Notes under the pieces: model-generated
The model's input: only the letters and a program-made list of their open reading frames with translations
Database searches by the model: none
Told to the model about the DNA's origin: nothing
Translations under genes and position numbers: made by a program
Part shown: positions 14,415-20,696 of the stretch, one piece after another
Layout: every line of letters starts with the position of its first letter
Numbering within the stretch: the first letter of the stretch is position 1
IMG/VR virus record: IMGVR_UViG_3300048589_000254
Coordinates: 1 to 23,026 of that record
DNA: 23,026 bases
DNA from: a virus
Direction: 5' to 3' (one strand)

Positions 14415-14428
14415 TTAGGATTTCCTAA
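14415..14428. promoter_or_regulatory. Operator C, overlapping the repressor start codon and probable -10
   Basis: TTAGGATTTCCTAA is a full match to the consensus with perfect 6-bp arms. Its last base is the A of the repressor ATG. The TAGGAT inside it (14416-14421) is a -10-like hexamer six bases before that ATG; no good -35 is present, as expected for an activated maintenance promoter. Binding here would shut off the repressor gene, as OR3 does in lambda. Confidence 0.75.
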
Positions 14429-14859
14429 TGTCCACTCTGAAAGATCGGGTTACTCGCGCGTTTGAGCGGCGGCGCGCGATCGCCGCGCCCGGCGAGCGCG
14501 TGACGCAAGCTGCGCTGGCCCGTGCCGCGGGCGTCAAGCCGCCTTCGGTTGCCGACTGGTTCAACGGAAAGACCCATAGCTTGAAGGGCGAGGTGCTACT
14601 TGGGGCTGCGGCGTATCTGAAGGTGCGGCCGGAATGGCTGGGCTCCGGGAAGGGGCCGATGGAGATTGAAGGCCGCGGCCAGGTCGTCCAGTCGCTTCCG
14701 CAGCGCAAATCCGAGAGGCCGTGGCCCTTCCCGCGCGTTGATCGCGACCTGATCGACGATCTCGACCGCGATGCCTTGCATGACATCCAAACCTACATGC
14801 TGGGGGTGCTGTCAGGCCGCCCTAAAAGCCCCGGCGTCAAGCGGCGGGCGTCTCGCTAG
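14428..14859 (+). CDS. CI-like prophage repressor lacking a peptidase domain
   Basis: A 143-residue protein. Residues about 25-52 form a helix-turn-helix (VTQAALARAAGVKPPSVADWFNGK), followed by VLLGAAAYLKVRPEWLGSGKGPMEI, typical of CI/C2-type repressors. In place of the S24 auto-cleavage domain of lambda CI there is only a short C-terminal part (FPRVDRDLIDDLDRDALHDI and a basic tail GVKRRASR). It is the only gene of its direction next to three operators and diverges from the Cro-like gene. Operator C overlaps its ATG, and there is no Shine-Dalgarno, so it is probably leaderless like lambda cI. Without a cleavage domain, induction must work differently from RecA-driven self-cleavage. Confidence 0.8.
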   Translation: MSTLKDRVTRAFERRRAIAAPGERVTQAALARAAGVKPPSVADWFNGKTHSLKGEVLLGAAAYLKVRPEWLGSGKGPMEIEGRGQVVQSLPQRKSERPWPFPRVDRDLIDDLDRDALHDIQTYMLGVLSGRPKSPGVKRRASR

Positions 14860-14943
14860 AATCATCCCGTTTCGTCGGGGCTGCGGGCTGCCAATGTGCA
14901 CGCTCTGCCGTTTCGATGGGCCTGGTTAAGGAAGGAGGCAACG

Positions 14944-15237
14944 ATGCGTCTCGAGCCGCTGATCCTCGTCGCCATGATGGCCGGATGCGCCGCCTCTCAG
15001 CCCGCGCCACGCGGCTACTGGGATAAGCCGGGCGCGACGCGCGAGATGTACGAAACCGACCTTGCCGCGTGCGAGCTGGTCGAGATGTCGATGCCCCAGC
15101 AACAGCCTTCCGCCGCACGCACCGGCGCGCAAGCCTACTTCAACGCCCTCAACGCTGGCGACGATGCCCGCACGCGGTACGTCCGCGTGATGGACGCTTG
15201 CCTGAAAAGCAAGGGCTGGCGTCTGCGCTTCGACTGA
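14944..15237 (+). CDS. Lipoprotein in the rex position (candidate lysogenic conversion or exclusion gene)
   Basis: A 97-residue protein with a lipoprotein signal: a short N-terminus (MRLEP), a hydrophobic core LILVAMMAG and lipobox Cys at residue 15. The mature part contains YWDKPGATREMYETDLAACE, two further Cys, and CLKSKGWRLRF near the end. A strong GGAGG lies 5 nt before the ATG. It follows the repressor by 84 nt on the same strand with no terminator between, so it is probably made in lysogens. Lambda carries rexAB here, between cI and OL. A role in superinfection exclusion, or another change to the lysogen's envelope, is therefore inferred. Similar small outer-membrane lipoproteins occur in bacterial genomes, so a captured host gene is possible. 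Confidence 0.72.
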   Translation: MRLEPLILVAMMAGCAASQPAPRGYWDKPGATREMYETDLAACELVEMSMPQQQPSAARTGAQAYFNALNAGDDARTRYVRVMDACLKSKGWRLRFD

Positions 15238-15276
15238 CCCGGTTTTCTCTCGCGCCGCAAGCGCTCGAAAATAAAG

Positions 15277-15290
15277 TTAGGCGCACCTAT
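15277..15290. promoter_or_regulatory. Operator D
   Basis: TTAGGCGCACCTAT matches the consensus except the last base, which is also the first base of the early -35 box. Its centre is 25 bp from operator E. Confidence 0.75.
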
Positions 15291-15318
15291 TGACAAAGGG
15301 ATAAGGAGCGCCTAATCT
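15290..15318 (+). promoter_or_regulatory. Early plus-strand promoter (PL-like)
   Basis: Consensus -35 TTGACA (15290-15295), a 17-nt spacer and -10 TAATCT (15313-15318) drive the plus-strand early operon. Operator D abuts the -35, and operator E covers the spacer end and part of the -10. The transcript would start near 15325. Confidence 0.8.
15302..15315. promoter_or_regulatory. Operator E
   Basis: TAAGGAGCGCCTAA keeps AGG-N4-CCTAA of the consensus and overlaps the -10 of the early promoter, so binding would block early transcription. Confidence 0.7.
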
Positions 15319-15352
15319 CGCCTCCATGCACTGCTCACGCACGGAGGCCCAG

Positions 15353-15712
15353 ATGACCGACACCACCACCGCAGCCCGCCCGGCGCACACGCCGCGGTTC
15401 GGCCTGCCATCGACCTGCCACGCCTATCCGTGGGCCCTCGTGCGCCGCGGCGGCCAGGTCGACGGCCAGCGTGCCCGCACCCGGCTGGCCTACCTGACCG
15501 GCACCTACGTCCCGCGCGGCGCCACGAAGGCCGAGGCGATGACCGGCTTTTTCGTTCGCATCGATCGGCGCGGGCAAGTGTGGCGCGCGACGAAAGGCAT
15601 GGTCCGGATCGGCTGGGGCGACGTCGTGCAGTCATGGCGCCGTCAACCCAGCGCCGATCAGATCACGCGCGCTCGGCGCGCCGGCGACCGCGCAACCGGG
15701 AGCGCGTCATGA
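15353..15712 (+). CDS. First early-operon protein, unknown
   Basis: A 119-residue basic protein starting MTDTTTAARPAHTPRFGLPS, with GGAGG 5 nt upstream. An in-frame ATG at 15326 lies at the predicted transcript start but lacks a Shine-Dalgarno and adds poorly protein-like residues, so the later start is preferred. The middle (TGFFVRIDRRGQVWRATKGMVRIGWGDVVQSW) looks like a compact beta-rich domain. The C-terminus is arginine-rich and overlaps the next gene by ATGA. No family is recognised. As the first gene of the early operon it could be an antiterminator-like or host-modifying protein, but I see no motif for that. Confidence 0.7.
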   Translation: MTDTTTAARPAHTPRFGLPSTCHAYPWALVRRGGQVDGQRARTRLAYLTGTYVPRGATKAEAMTGFFVRIDRRGQVWRATKGMVRIGWGDVVQSWRRQPSADQITRARRAGDRATGSAS

Positions 15713-16026
15713 GCGCCGCCCTCGCCCGCTACGCCAACGCCGGCCAGCCCATCGGCCACGCCGGCCCGGACGCGCCGATCCACGCCGACGAGCGGATCGC
15801 GCTGGCGGACCTGCCGAGGCTCGCCGAGTCGCCGCAGGCCGCCGCCGACGGGTTCCGCGCCGCCATGCTCCAGCGCGACCGCGAGCAGCTGGCCCGCACG
15901 AACCGCCTGCTGCGCGAGTCCCTCGCCGACGTGCTCAAGCTCGCCGGCCGGGCCGCGCGCACGCCGGCCGACGACGCGGTGATCGAGCGCGCGACCCGCG
16001 TGCTCAAGTTGGGAGCGCTGCTGTGA
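15709..16026 (+). CDS. Early small helical protein, unknown
   Basis: A 105-residue protein starting MSAALARYANAGQPIGHAGPD and mostly helical after residue 45 (RDREQLARTNRLLRESLADVLKLAGRAA). The helix has heptad-like Leu spacing that suggests a coiled coil. It starts with an ATGA overlap and a GGGAG site, and ends with GTGA into the next gene. No function is recognised. Such small helical proteins are frequent in early operons of high-GC phages. Confidence 0.7.
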   Translation: MSAALARYANAGQPIGHAGPDAPIHADERIALADLPRLAESPQAAADGFRAAMLQRDREQLARTNRLLRESLADVLKLAGRAARTPADDAVIERATRVLKLGALL

Positions 16027-16430
16027 ACGGATACGCCGCCACCCAAGCCGCCGTCGATTACCGTCGGGATCGCGTCAAGCGTCGCCTCGACGACCGCGAC
16101 GCGGCTGAAGCCGCCCGCGAGCAGCGCATCGTCGCGCAGGTCGACCTGATGGCCGGCCGCGCCCACGACGACCCGGCGTACAGCGCATGCCTCGTCGACG
16201 ACGCCGAAATCGACCTGCGCGACCTGCGCGTGCGACTGCACGGCGAGTCGATGACATGGCAGCGCGCCGTGCTCGATGTCCTGCACATGGGCGCGCGCCG
16301 CGACGACCCGGAGGCGATCGCCGTCGCCTGCGAGGCGCTGCGCACCGAGCTGCGCGAGGCGATCCGGTCGGATGCCGGGGTCTACGGCATGGCCGCGACC
16401 GCGGTGGCACTCGGGGAGGACGAGCTGTGA
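16023..16430 (+). CDS. Early unknown protein
   Basis: A 135-residue protein starting at GTG, overlapping the previous stop (GTGA), with GGGAG upstream. It is highly charged: YRRDRVKRRLDDRDAAEAAREQ at the N-terminus, then DDAEIDLRDLRVRLHGESMTWQRAVLDVLHMGA in the middle. Mostly helical with no visible motif, it is co-translated with the genes on both sides. I do not recognise it. Confidence 0.7.
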   Translation: MNGYAATQAAVDYRRDRVKRRLDDRDAAEAAREQRIVAQVDLMAGRAHDDPAYSACLVDDAEIDLRDLRVRLHGESMTWQRAVLDVLHMGARRDDPEAIAVACEALRTELREAIRSDAGVYGMAATAVALGEDEL

Positions 16431-16654
16431 GGCCCGCCTACCTTCGCCGCGAGTCCCCGATGATGCGCACGCTTCGCCAGGCCGACTACGACGCGCACCA
16501 GATGCGCCCGCTCGACGCGCTCGCCATGTGCATCGGCTACGGGCTGCTGCTCTCGATGTGCGTGGCCGGGCTCATCAGCTTGTTCGACTGGCTGCAGGGC
16601 AACCCGCAGACGGTCCTGCCGCAGATCGCGGCGCTCATTGCGAGGATGGACTGA
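16427..16654 (+). CDS. Small single-pass membrane protein
   Basis: A 75-residue protein starting at GTG overlapping the previous stop (GTGA); an ATG at 16460 would remove 11 residues. One membrane segment (ALAMCIGYGLLLSMCVAGLISLF) lies at about residues 32-54, with a basic N-terminal side that predicts an inward N-terminus, and a short amphipathic end (QTVLPQIAALIARMD). Its function is unknown. Small membrane proteins in early operons can act in superinfection exclusion or host inhibition, but nothing here shows that. Confidence 0.65.
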   Translation: MRPAYLRRESPMMRTLRQADYDAHQMRPLDALAMCIGYGLLLSMCVAGLISLFDWLQGNPQTVLPQIAALIARMD

Positions 16655-16656
16655 CC

Positions 16657-16845
16657 ATGAAACCCGCCATTACCTACCGCGAAGCCCGCGTCATCCGCAG
16701 CGCCCGCGAGGTCGCCGAGCAGTGCGACGTGGCCCGCGCCCGGCGCACCGAGCCGGACGAACCGCTGCACTCGCAGCCGCTGGCCGACGCGATCAAGCGC
16801 TGGGCCGGGCGCGTGCTCAAGCCCAACCCGATGCCCGGCCGGTAG
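16657..16845 (+). CDS. Small basic protein, unknown
   Basis: A 62-residue protein starting MKPAITYREARVIRSAREVAEQCD and ending WAGRVLKPNPMPGR. It is basic and helical, with DAIKRWAGRVLKPN as a likely amphipathic helix. It begins 2 nt after the previous stop. No motif is recognised. Confidence 0.6.
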   Translation: MKPAITYREARVIRSAREVAEQCDVARARRTEPDEPLHSQPLADAIKRWAGRVLKPNPMPGR

Positions 16846-16871
16846 CCGGGCCGCAACCAGGAGAACGCACG

Positions 16872-17291
16872 ATGAGTGCCGTCTTGAAGGCCGTCCAGCC
16901 GGCCACCGAAACGCTGGAGTCCCTCGTGGACAAGTGGGTCATCGAGAAGCGCGCCGAGGAGGAGGCTGCGAAGCGCCGCGTGGCGATCGAGGAGGCGATC
17001 ATCGCCCGCACCGGCGAGCGCGACGAGGGTGCGCAGACGCACGAGCTCGCCGACGGCCGCAAGCTCACCGTGACCGCCAAGATCACCCGGACCGTGGACG
17101 AGGCGTTGTGGCGCCAGGTGGAGTCCCAGGTGCCCGCCGAACTGCGCCCGGTCCAGTGGGTGCAGAGCGCCAAACTCGACACCAAGGGCCTGCACTGGCT
17201 CATCGAGAACCGCCCCGAGGTCTACGCGGTCGTCGCCCGCGCGCTCACCGCGAAGAAGGCGAAGTCGTCCATCAGCGTGAAGGCGGTGTGA
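16872..17291 (+). CDS. Early protein preceding recombination genes, unknown
   Basis: A 139-residue protein starting [25 protein letters not shown], with AGGAG 8 nt upstream. A charged coiled-coil-like N-terminus ([24 protein letters not shown]) is followed by a beta-strand part ([22 protein letters not shown]) and a basic tail ([12 protein letters not shown]). Genes of this shape often precede SSB/annealing genes in phages. It may take part in the recombination module, from which the HNH gene now separates it. No catalytic residues are visible. Confidence 0.68.
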   Translation: MSAVLKAVQPATETLESLVDKWVIEKRAEEEAAKRRVAIEEAIIARTGERDEGAQTHELADGRKLTVTAKITRTVDEALWRQVESQVPAELRPVQWVQSAKLDTKGLHWLIENRPEVYAVVARALTAKKAKSSISVKAV

Positions 17292-17292
17292 C

Positions 17293-17871
17293 ATGGCCAA
17301 GCGCGTGCGCCCTGATCTCTCTGGCCAGGCGTTCCATCGCTTGACGGTGGTCGCCGAAGCTGCGCGCGGTAGCAAGCACGAAGCGCAGTGGTCGTGCGTG
17401 TGCGAATGCGGCGCCGTGTCGATCGTCGGGACGCATGCGCTTCGCGCGGGGAAGCAGAAGTCGTGCGGCTGCCTCAAGCGGGAGCAAACCGCCGATTTCA
17501 ACCGGCGCACTAAGACGAGCAACGCGCGTGAGCGCTTCGAGAAGCGCTACGTCGTCGAGGAATCCACCGGGTGCTGGATCTGGACAGGCGCCAAGGACGG
17601 AAAGGGTTACGGCGTCATGCACGTCGATGGTCGGCAGCAAAAGATGCACCGCTTCTCGTTCGAGCTGGCGAACGGCCAGATCCCAGAGGGCGATGGATAC
17701 CACGGGATGTGCGTCTGCCACCGATGCGACAACCCGGCATGCGTGAATCCCTCGCACCTGTTTCTTGGCGCGATGGCCGACAACGTGGCCGACATGATGG
17801 CGAAGGGTCGCCATCGCACTAGGTGGGACATGAAACCCGCCGCAACGAAGGATGAACAGCAATGGCAGTGA
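17293..17871 (+). CDS. HNH endonuclease (putative homing type)
   Basis: A 192-residue protein. The N-terminal zinc-ribbon-like part has Cys 35, 37, 39 and SCGC (57-60). The C-terminal HNH domain reads [17 protein letters not shown], then [20 protein letters not shown]. It contains His 119, a Cys cluster at 140/142/145/150, Asn 152 and His 155, and ends [10 protein letters not shown]. This is the HNH_3 pattern of phage-borne homing endonucleases, which cut DNA and copy themselves. It stands between two genes that belong to one module, and its end overlaps the start of the ATPase gene by 10 nt. The ribosome binding site is weak. The gene probably arrived by insertion. Confidence 0.85.
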   Translation: MAKRVRPDLSGQAFHRLTVVAEAARGSKHEAQWSCVCECGAVSIVGTHALRAGKQKSCGCLKREQTADFNRRTKTSNARERFEKRYVVEESTGCWIWTGAKDGKGYGVMHVDGRQQKMHRFSFELANGQIPEGDGYHGMCVCHRCDNPACVNPSHLFLGAMADNVADMMAKGRHRTRWDMKPAATKDEQQWQ

Positions 17872-18575
17872 AGCTCATCAACAGCCGGGACGCGGCGCGC
17901 GTCAACGGTGTGAAGATCCTCGTGTACGGGCAGGCTGGCGCGGGCAAGACACGCCTGTGCGCCACGGCGCCGAACCCGGTAATCATCAGCGCAGAGTCCG
18001 GCCTGCTGTCCCTGCGCGAGTTCGACCTCCCGGTGATCGAAGTCTCGACGATCGCCGACGTTCACGAGGCGTACAAGTTCTTGGCCGAGTCCGAAGAGGG
18101 GAGCCAGTTCGCGTCCGTCTGCCTGGATTCGATCAGCGAGATCGCCGAGGTGGTGCTCGCGGCCGAGAAGAAGGCGACTCGTGACCCGCGCCAGGCTTAC
18201 GGCGCCCTGCAGGAGCAGATGGCCGAGCTGCTGCGGGCGTTCCGTGACCTGCCTGGGCGCAACGTCTACATGAGCGCGAAGATCGAACGGTCGAAGGACG
18301 AGACGACCGGCGCGATGCTCTATGCGCCATCGATGCCGGGCCAGCGCCTAGGTCAATCGCTTCCGTACCTCTTCGACGAAGTGTTCGCGCTTCGCGTCGA
18401 GAAAGACACCGAGGGGCGGCCAACGCGGTGGCTTCAAACGCAAGCTGATTTTCAGTACGCCGCTAAGGATCGCTCCGGCGCGCTCGATGCATTCGAGGCG
18501 CCGGACCTTGGCGCCGTCATCAACAAGATCACCCAACCCGCGGCCGAACCGGCCGCCGAAACCGAAGGAGCCTGA
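17862..18575 (+). CDS. Sak4-like RecA-fold ATPase (recombinase)
   Basis: A 237-residue AAA/RecA-core protein. It has Walker A GQAGAGKT at residues 23-30, then [19 protein letters not shown] and a Walker B-like strand [35 protein letters not shown] and [23 protein letters not shown] follow, as in the Sak4 family of single-strand annealing proteins. A low-complexity Ala/Glu tail ends the protein. Sak4 proteins act with a phage SSB; an SSB-like gene follows 2 nt later. With the nuclease they would form the phage recombination system. The ATG overlaps the end of the HNH gene. Confidence 0.85.
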   Translation: MAVKLINSRDAARVNGVKILVYGQAGAGKTRLCATAPNPVIISAESGLLSLREFDLPVIEVSTIADVHEAYKFLAESEEGSQFASVCLDSISEIAEVVLAAEKKATRDPRQAYGALQEQMAELLRAFRDLPGRNVYMSAKIERSKDETTGAMLYAPSMPGQRLGQSLPYLFDEVFALRVEKDTEGRPTRWLQTQADFQYAAKDRSGALDAFEAPDLGAVINKITQPAAEPAAETEGA

Positions 18576-18577
18576 CC

Positions 18578-19057
18578 ATGGCCGAACTGTCTTTCGACGC
18601 CACCCAAGTCCAACCCCAGCAGGAATTCGACCTGCTGCCGGCCGGCAAGTATCTCGCGCAGGTGATCGACTCGGAGGTCGTGCCGACGAAGGCCGGCACC
18701 GGGCAGATTCTCAAGCTCACCTTCGAGATCATGGACGGCGAGCACGCGAACCGGCGCCTGTGGGCCCGGCTGAACATCGTCAACGAGAACGCCCAGGCGC
18801 AGCAGATCGGCCTGGCGCAGCTCTCGGCGCTGTGCCACGCGGTGGGTGTCACTAAGCTCACCGACTCGCTCGAGCTGCACGAGAAGCCGGTGCTGGTGAC
18901 GGTCAAGGTCCGCAAGGCCAAGCCCGGCGATACCTACGGGGACTCGAACGACGTGACCGGGTTCGCCGCGGTCACGGCGGCCGGCGCTCCCGCGAAGCCC
19001 GCCGCGTCCAAGCCGGCCGCGACGACCCCGCCGTGGGCGAAGGCCAAGGCGGCCTGA
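18578..19057 (+). CDS. DUF669-type SSB-like protein
   Basis: A 159-residue protein starting MAELSFDATQVQPQQEFDLLPAG, with GGAG 7 nt upstream. The OB-like core contains GKYLAQVIDSEVVPTKAGTG and LKLTFEIMDGEHANRRLWARL, the DUF669 signature, then VTVKVRKAKPGDTYGDSNDV. The C-terminal tail is Ala/Pro/Lys-rich (PPWAKAKAA) and lacks the acidic tip of bacterial SSB. DUF669 proteins bind single-stranded DNA and stand beside Sak4-like or other annealing proteins in many phages, as here. The partner genes on both sides are 1-2 nt away. Confidence 0.85.
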   Translation: MAELSFDATQVQPQQEFDLLPAGKYLAQVIDSEVVPTKAGTGQILKLTFEIMDGEHANRRLWARLNIVNENAQAQQIGLAQLSALCHAVGVTKLTDSLELHEKPVLVTVKVRKAKPGDTYGDSNDVTGFAAVTAAGAPAKPAASKPAATTPPWAKAKAA

Positions 19058-19058
19058 C

Positions 19059-20108
19059 GTGGCCGTCCTGCCTGACCCAATGCACCAGACGGTCACCGCG
19101 ATCTTCGCCGCCTACGAGCGGCGGCGCGGTGGCCCGAGGGCGCACCTGGGCGCCAGCCAGATCGGTGAGGACTGCGCGCGCAAGCTATGGCTGTCCTTCC
19201 GATGGGCTGCCGTCGAGCGTATGCCGGGGCGCGTGCTGCGCCTGCTCGAGACCGGCCAGCGCGAGGAGGATCGACTGATCGCCGACCTCCGCGCCATCGG
19301 CGTGCAGATTGAGGACCGCGACGAGGCCGGCAACCAGTGGCGCGTCGCCGCCCACGGCGGGCATTTCGCAGGGTCGATGGACGCGGCAGGCGTCGGATTT
19401 CCGGAGGCGCCGCGCACCTGGCACGTCGTCGAGTTCAAGACCTCGAACGCGAAAGCGTTCAAGGAACTGCAAAAGGACGGCGTGCGCAAGGTCAAGCCGA
19501 TGCACTTCGCCCAGATGCAGATTTACATGCACTTGACCGGCATGGAGCGCGCCGCATACCTGGTGGTGAACAAGGATACTGACGACCTGTATTTCGAGCG
19601 CGTTGAGCATGACGAGTCAGAGGCTCAGCGGCTATTGAAGCGCGCCGAGAGCGTGATCTTCGCAGCCGAGCCGCCGTCGAAGATTTCCGAAGATCCTGCG
19701 TGGTGGGCGTGCAAGTTCTGCCCGTTTCACGCGATCTGCCACGGGACGGCCGCGCCCGCCGTGTCGTGTCGAACCTGCGCGCACGCGACGCCCATGCCCG
19801 ACGGCGGCTGGCGGTGCGAGCGGCACGGGTACGACCTGGCGCTGGACGACCAGCACGCGGCCTGCCCGGACCATCGGTTCATCCCGAGCTTGCTCGCCCA
19901 GTTCGCCGAGGTCGTCGACTCCGACGGGGATTCGGTTCGGTACCGGAACACGCTCACGGGCCGCGAGTTCACGAACGGCCCAGCCCCCGGGTACCTGTCG
20001 ACCGAGATCCACGCGGCTGATGACAAGCGCGCGCTGGGCGATCCAGTCACCGACGCCCTGCGGGCCGAGTTCGACGGGCACGTGGTGACCATGAGCGGAC
20101 TGCGATGA
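19059..20108 (+). CDS. PD-(D/E)XK nuclease with Cas4/AddB-like Fe-S cluster
   Basis: A 349-residue protein starting at GTG; an ATG at 19080 would remove 7 residues. Nuclease motifs are GSMDA (Asp 108), VVEFKTSN (Glu 125, Lys 127) and QMQIYMH (Gln 154). Cys 39 (EDCARKL) with CKFCPFHAIC (218, 221, 227) matches the four-Cys cluster of Cas4/AddB nucleases. After this comes an extra Cys-rich part (CRTCAHATPMPDGGWRCERHG) and a tail of about 90 residues. It would process DNA ends for the Sak4/SSB pair. Its stop overlaps the next start. Confidence 0.85.
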   Translation: MAVLPDPMHQTVTAIFAAYERRRGGPRAHLGASQIGEDCARKLWLSFRWAAVERMPGRVLRLLETGQREEDRLIADLRAIGVQIEDRDEAGNQWRVAAHGGHFAGSMDAAGVGFPEAPRTWHVVEFKTSNAKAFKELQKDGVRKVKPMHFAQMQIYMHLTGMERAAYLVVNKDTDDLYFERVEHDESEAQRLLKRAESVIFAAEPPSKISEDPAWWACKFCPFHAICHGTAAPAVSCRTCAHATPMPDGGWRCERHGYDLALDDQHAACPDHRFIPSLLAQFAEVVDSDGDSVRYRNTLTGREFTNGPAPGYLSTEIHAADDKRALGDPVTDALRAEFDGHVVTMSGLR

Positions 20109-20428
20109 GCGCGAACCCGATGAGCACGCTTCGCGACGACCTGGCGCCGGTGTACGGGCCCGGGTCGAGTGCCGAGAGCGCTGGGCCGTCGATCGCCCAG
20201 ATGATGCAGGCCGGCGCCCCCGCGAACTCGATCACCAAGGCGCAATGGCGGGCGACACGCGATGCGCTTGTCTCGATGGTTGCCCGCTACGACCAGATGG
20301 CGCCGGGCTGCCGCACCTGCCTGTTCCTGGACGCTGGCGGCTGGTGCGCGAAGTTCGAGGCGGTCCCGCCGGCCGGATTCGACGGCTCGGATTGCGACAC
20401 CTGGGCATGGGATGGAGTGCCGCTATGA
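20105..20428 (+). CDS. Cysteine-containing small protein, unknown
   Basis: A 107-residue protein starting MSANPMSTLRDDLAPVYGPG. The C-terminal half has CRTCLFLDAGGWCAKFEAVPP and DCDTWAWDG, a four-Cys arrangement (C-x2-C, C, C) that may bind zinc. It overlaps the nuclease gene by ATGA and couples to the next gene. The CRTC motif with a following Trp-Cys also appears in the extra Cys-rich part of the nuclease just upstream (CRTCAHA...WRC), so the two domains may share an origin. No function is assigned. Confidence 0.7.
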   Translation: MSANPMSTLRDDLAPVYGPGSSAESAGPSIAQMMQAGAPANSITKAQWRATRDALVSMVARYDQMAPGCRTCLFLDAGGWCAKFEAVPPAGFDGSDCDTWAWDGVPL

Positions 20429-20640
20429 CGTGGATCTTGATCTTGATCTTGCAAACCAGCACCGGCTACGCCATCGACCGCATCGAAGCGCCGTCGGCCG
20501 CCGCCTGCGAGCAGATGCGCGTGCAGTACGTGCGGGATCGGCGGGTCGTGGCTGCGCGGTGCGAGGTGCGCCGGCCGGGCAGCGATCACAGCGCGATTCC
20601 GTCGCTCGCTGGCGGGAAGCTTATCAGGAGGTCGGCATGA
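20425..20640 (+). CDS. Small protein with hydrophobic N-terminus
   Basis: A 71-residue protein starting MTWILILILQTSTGYAIDRIEA, with an ATGA overlap. The N-terminal ten residues are strongly hydrophobic and could be a short signal or anchor. The rest is basic with two Cys (ACEQMRV, ARCEVRR). The codons of the hydrophobic part contain a threefold ATCTTG hexanucleotide repeat. It may be exported and disulphide-bonded. No family is recognised. Confidence 0.6.
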   Translation: MTWILILILQTSTGYAIDRIEAPSAAACEQMRVQYVRDRRVVAARCEVRRPGSDHSAIPSLAGGKLIRRSA

Positions 20641-20696
20641 ACCGCTACGCCGCCGCGCTGCTGATCGCGCTCATCGTCGCCGGGGTGCTCGCGTGA
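20637..20696 (+). CDS. 19-residue hydrophobic peptide
   Basis: MNRYAAALLIALIVAGVLA is a complete frame with AGGAGG 5 nt before its ATG. The ATG overlaps the previous stop (ATGA), and its own stop overlaps the GTG of the acetyltransferase gene. The sequence looks like a signal peptide or membrane helix. It stops exactly where the lipoprotein at 21133 has its lipobox Cys, TGA here against TGC there. It may be a real small membrane peptide or the remnant of a lipoprotein. Confidence 0.5.
   Translation: MNRYAAALLIALIVAGVLA

Noticed and set aside
15243-15271. Imperfect hairpin TTTTC...GAAAA as terminator between lipoprotein and early promoter
   Set aside because: The stem is interrupted and no T-run follows on either strand, so it does not meet the pattern of an intrinsic terminator.
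15326-15352. ATG at the early transcript start as start of the first early gene
   Set aside because: It has no Shine-Dalgarno, and the in-frame ATG at 15353 has GGAGG at good spacing. It may still be used as a leaderless start at low level.
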